This document shows positions 5,167-6,269 of a stretch of 6,269 nt of DNA, piece after piece (position 1 is the stretch's first letter; each line of letters begins with the position of its first letter). The DNA comes from AC-32 sp038237925 (GTDB lineage Bacteria; Actinomycetota; Thermoleophilia; Gaiellales; Gaiellaceae). The stretch is from the NCBI GenBank assembly GCA_038237925.1, contig JBBRYF010000029.1:1-6269 (forward strand), in the 5' to 3' direction. The notes beneath the pieces are model-generated. The model was not told where the DNA came from, searched no databases, and worked only from the letters and a program-made list of their open reading frames with translations. Made by a program: the position numbers and the translations under genes.

Positions 5167-5561
5167 CACTCCTCCTCCAGCTTCAGTGCCGCCGAATTGA
5201 TGCAGTACCGGAGGCCGGTCGGGCCTGGGCCGTCCGGGAAGACATGGCCGAGATGACCCTCGCAGCTAGCGCAGAGCACCTCGGTACGGCGCATGAAGAA
5301 GCTCTTGTCGCTCTCCTCATCGACTGCCTCGGCGCTCGTGGGGGCTGTGAACGCCGGCCAGCCGCAGCCCGAGTCGTACTTCGCGTCGGAGCGGAAGAGC
5401 TCCGCACCGCAGCCGGCACAGCGATAGACGCCGTCCTCGAACGTGTGGTCGTACTCCCCGGTGAACGGCGCCTCCGTGCCCTTTTGCCGGAGCACCTTGT
5501 ACTGCTCCGGGCTCAGCTCGGCGCGCCACTGCTCCTCGGTCTTCGTCACCTTCGATGTCAA
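5166..5561 (-). CDS. msrB: Peptide-methionine (R)-S-oxide reductase MsrB
   Basis: Reduces the R epimer of methionine sulfoxide in proteins; the partner of MsrA. 131 residues, usual single-domain length. Zinc is held by two CxxC pairs, C48/C51 (CAGC) and C97/C100 (CASC). The catalytic cysteine is C120 in RYCIN (118-122), and C66 in GCGWP is a possible resolving cysteine. GTEAPFTGEY (28-37) and EGHLGHVFPDGP (101-112) are typical. The TTG start at 5561 is chosen because AAAGGA lies five bases upstream; the alternative GTG at 5549 would need that purine tract too close. It is followed directly by msrA and lies 105 bases after gcvPB, so it may belong to the same transcript or have its own weak promoter. 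Confidence 0.96.
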   Translation of the reverse strand: MTSKVTKTEEQWRAELSPEQYKVLRQKGTEAPFTGEYDHTFEDGVYRCAGCGAELFRSDAKYDSGCGWPAFTAPTSAEAVDEESDKSFFMRRTEVLCASCEGHLGHVFPDGPGPTGLRYCINSAALKLEEE

Positions 5562-5666
5562 CGGGATCCTTTCTTCGAGTTCCTGCTCTTCAGTGTCGCA
5601 GGAGCGCGATTCGTTACGCCGGGCGCGTCGCGCGCACCGTGATCGAGTCGAGGAGTTCCGCCACGT

Positions 5667-6269
5667 CTACGCGCCCTTCTGCGCCTCGAGCTGCCGCGGC
5701 TCGACCGTGTCGCCGTCAGGATCCTCATGGGCTCCGAACCCGTATCTGACGACGGCGCGCTTTGCGGCCCGCACCTCGTCGAGCCGGCGCACGGGCCGGT
5801 GGTGAGGTGCCTCCTTCAGGAGCTGAGGCTCCTCGGCCGCCTCTCGCGCGATCGCAAGCATGGCCTCGCAGAACGCGTCGAGGATCTCCTTCGGCTCGGT
5901 CTCCGTCGGTTCGATCATCAGCGCCTCCGGGACGTTGAGCGGGAAGTAGATCGTCGGCGGATGGAAGCCGTAGTCCATTAGTCGCTTCGCGACGTCGAGT
6001 GCGCTGATCCCGTGCTCACGCTTGAGGGTTCGGGCGCTCAGCACGAACTCGTGCATGCAGTGGCGGTCGAACGGGAGGTCGTACGCGTCCTTGAGCCGCG
6101 CGAGCAGGTAATTGGCGTTCAGGACGGCCACCTCGGACATCTCGCGCAGACGCGGACCGTACGAGCGGATGAACGAATACGAGCGCACGAAGACGCCGAA
6201 CGGCCCGGTGAAGGCTCGCACTTTCCCGATCGTCTGCGGACGGTCGTAGTCGAGGCCGAAGCTCCCTCC
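5667..6269 (-). CDS. gcvPB: Glycine dehydrogenase (decarboxylating) subunit 2, C-terminal part (5' end outside window)
   Basis: C-terminal 200 residues of the P-protein subunit 2 of the glycine cleavage system, the PLP enzyme that decarboxylates glycine and passes the aminomethyl group to lipoyl H-protein. The frame is open to the window edge and begins GGSFGLDYDRPQTIGKVR, matching the family upstream of the internal ATG at 6221. Other blocks are NANYLLARL, HEFVLS, RLMDYGFHPPTIYFPL and EALMIEPTETEPKEILDAFC. The PLP lysine lies outside the window. The C-terminal tail after the conserved HHRPVRRLDE is about 40 residues and highly charged. It stops at 5667; no clear terminator separates it from msrB. 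Confidence 0.96.
   Translation of the reverse strand, partial: GGSFGLDYDRPQTIGKVRAFTGPFGVFVRSYSFIRSYGPRLREMSEVAVLNANYLLARLKDAYDLPFDRHCMHEFVLSARTLKREHGISALDVAKRLMDYGFHPPTIYFPLNVPEALMIEPTETEPKEILDAFCEAMLAIAREAAEEPQLLKEAPHHRPVRRLDEVRAAKRAVVRYGFGAHEDPDGDTVEPRQLEAQKGA

Noticed and set aside
3349..5256. Very long plus-strand open frame
   Set aside because: It overlaps the SDR gene, msrA and msrB in other frames; composition is Arg/Ala/Gly-rich with no motif, typical of a GC-rich shadow frame.
5614..5664. 16-codon GTG frame between gcvPB and msrB on the minus strand
   Set aside because: It is too short, with poorly spaced purines upstream and no recognisable peptide; chance in a GC-rich gap is likely.
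1..6269. CRISPR array, insertion-sequence ends or rRNA/tRNA genes
   Set aside because: No regularly spaced repeats with unique spacers, no transposase, and no structural RNA pattern was seen; the only tandem repeats are the 11-bp operator units.

Overview
The window is a piece of a high-GC bacterial chromosome. Codon choice, the GTG/TTG starts, a probable leaderless start and the protein styles fit an actinobacterium, possibly Thermoleophilia-like; that placement is inference. It holds eight protein-coding genes, two of them cut by the window edges.

Layout. Positions 2-832 (+) are the C-terminal part of rlmN, the radical-SAM 23S rRNA/tRNA adenosine C2 methyltransferase. Positions 833-1070 hold no gene I can support, and a hairpin at 1071-1098 separates rlmN from a convergent pair on the minus strand: a small DUF378 membrane protein (1902-1663) followed by a secreted single-domain fasciclin (FAS1) protein (1630-1115). 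Divergent from this pair is a plus-strand operon of three overlapping genes: a MerR-type regulator with a cobalamin-binding sensor of the CarH/LitR photoreceptor class (2005-2880), an unidentified 175-residue protein (2877-3404) and an NAD(P)-binding atypical SDR (3401-4276). Then come a relic region (4277-4609) ending in a second copy of the 3' end of rlmN, a hairpin (4625-4659), and on the minus strand gcvPB (partial), msrB and msrA.

The most notable element is the control region at 1903-2004. It carries five copies of an 11-bp unit (TTGTnnAR on the plus strand, YTnnACAA on the minus strand) in two arrays with exact 11-bp spacing. The three-copy array covers the -35 box of a near-consensus promoter for the DUF378-FAS1 pair and the -10 box of a probable leaderless promoter for the regulator. 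The 11-bp pitch is the one known for CarH operators. I infer a B12- and light-controlled switch acting in both directions, with an envelope protein pair (DUF378, FAS1) on one side and an SDR operon on the other, and no carotenoid gene in sight.

The second notable point is that this cluster is bracketed by direct repeats of the rlmN 3' end (722-810 and 4505-4593, 88 of 89 bases identical). Just upstream of the second copy, the same reading frame contains a stretch resembling a degraded tyrosine-recombinase C-terminus. This suggests that the cluster arrived as an island at the rlmN 3' end, or through recombination there. The msrB-msrA pair, next to gcvPB, is a conventional methionine-sulfoxide repair unit.
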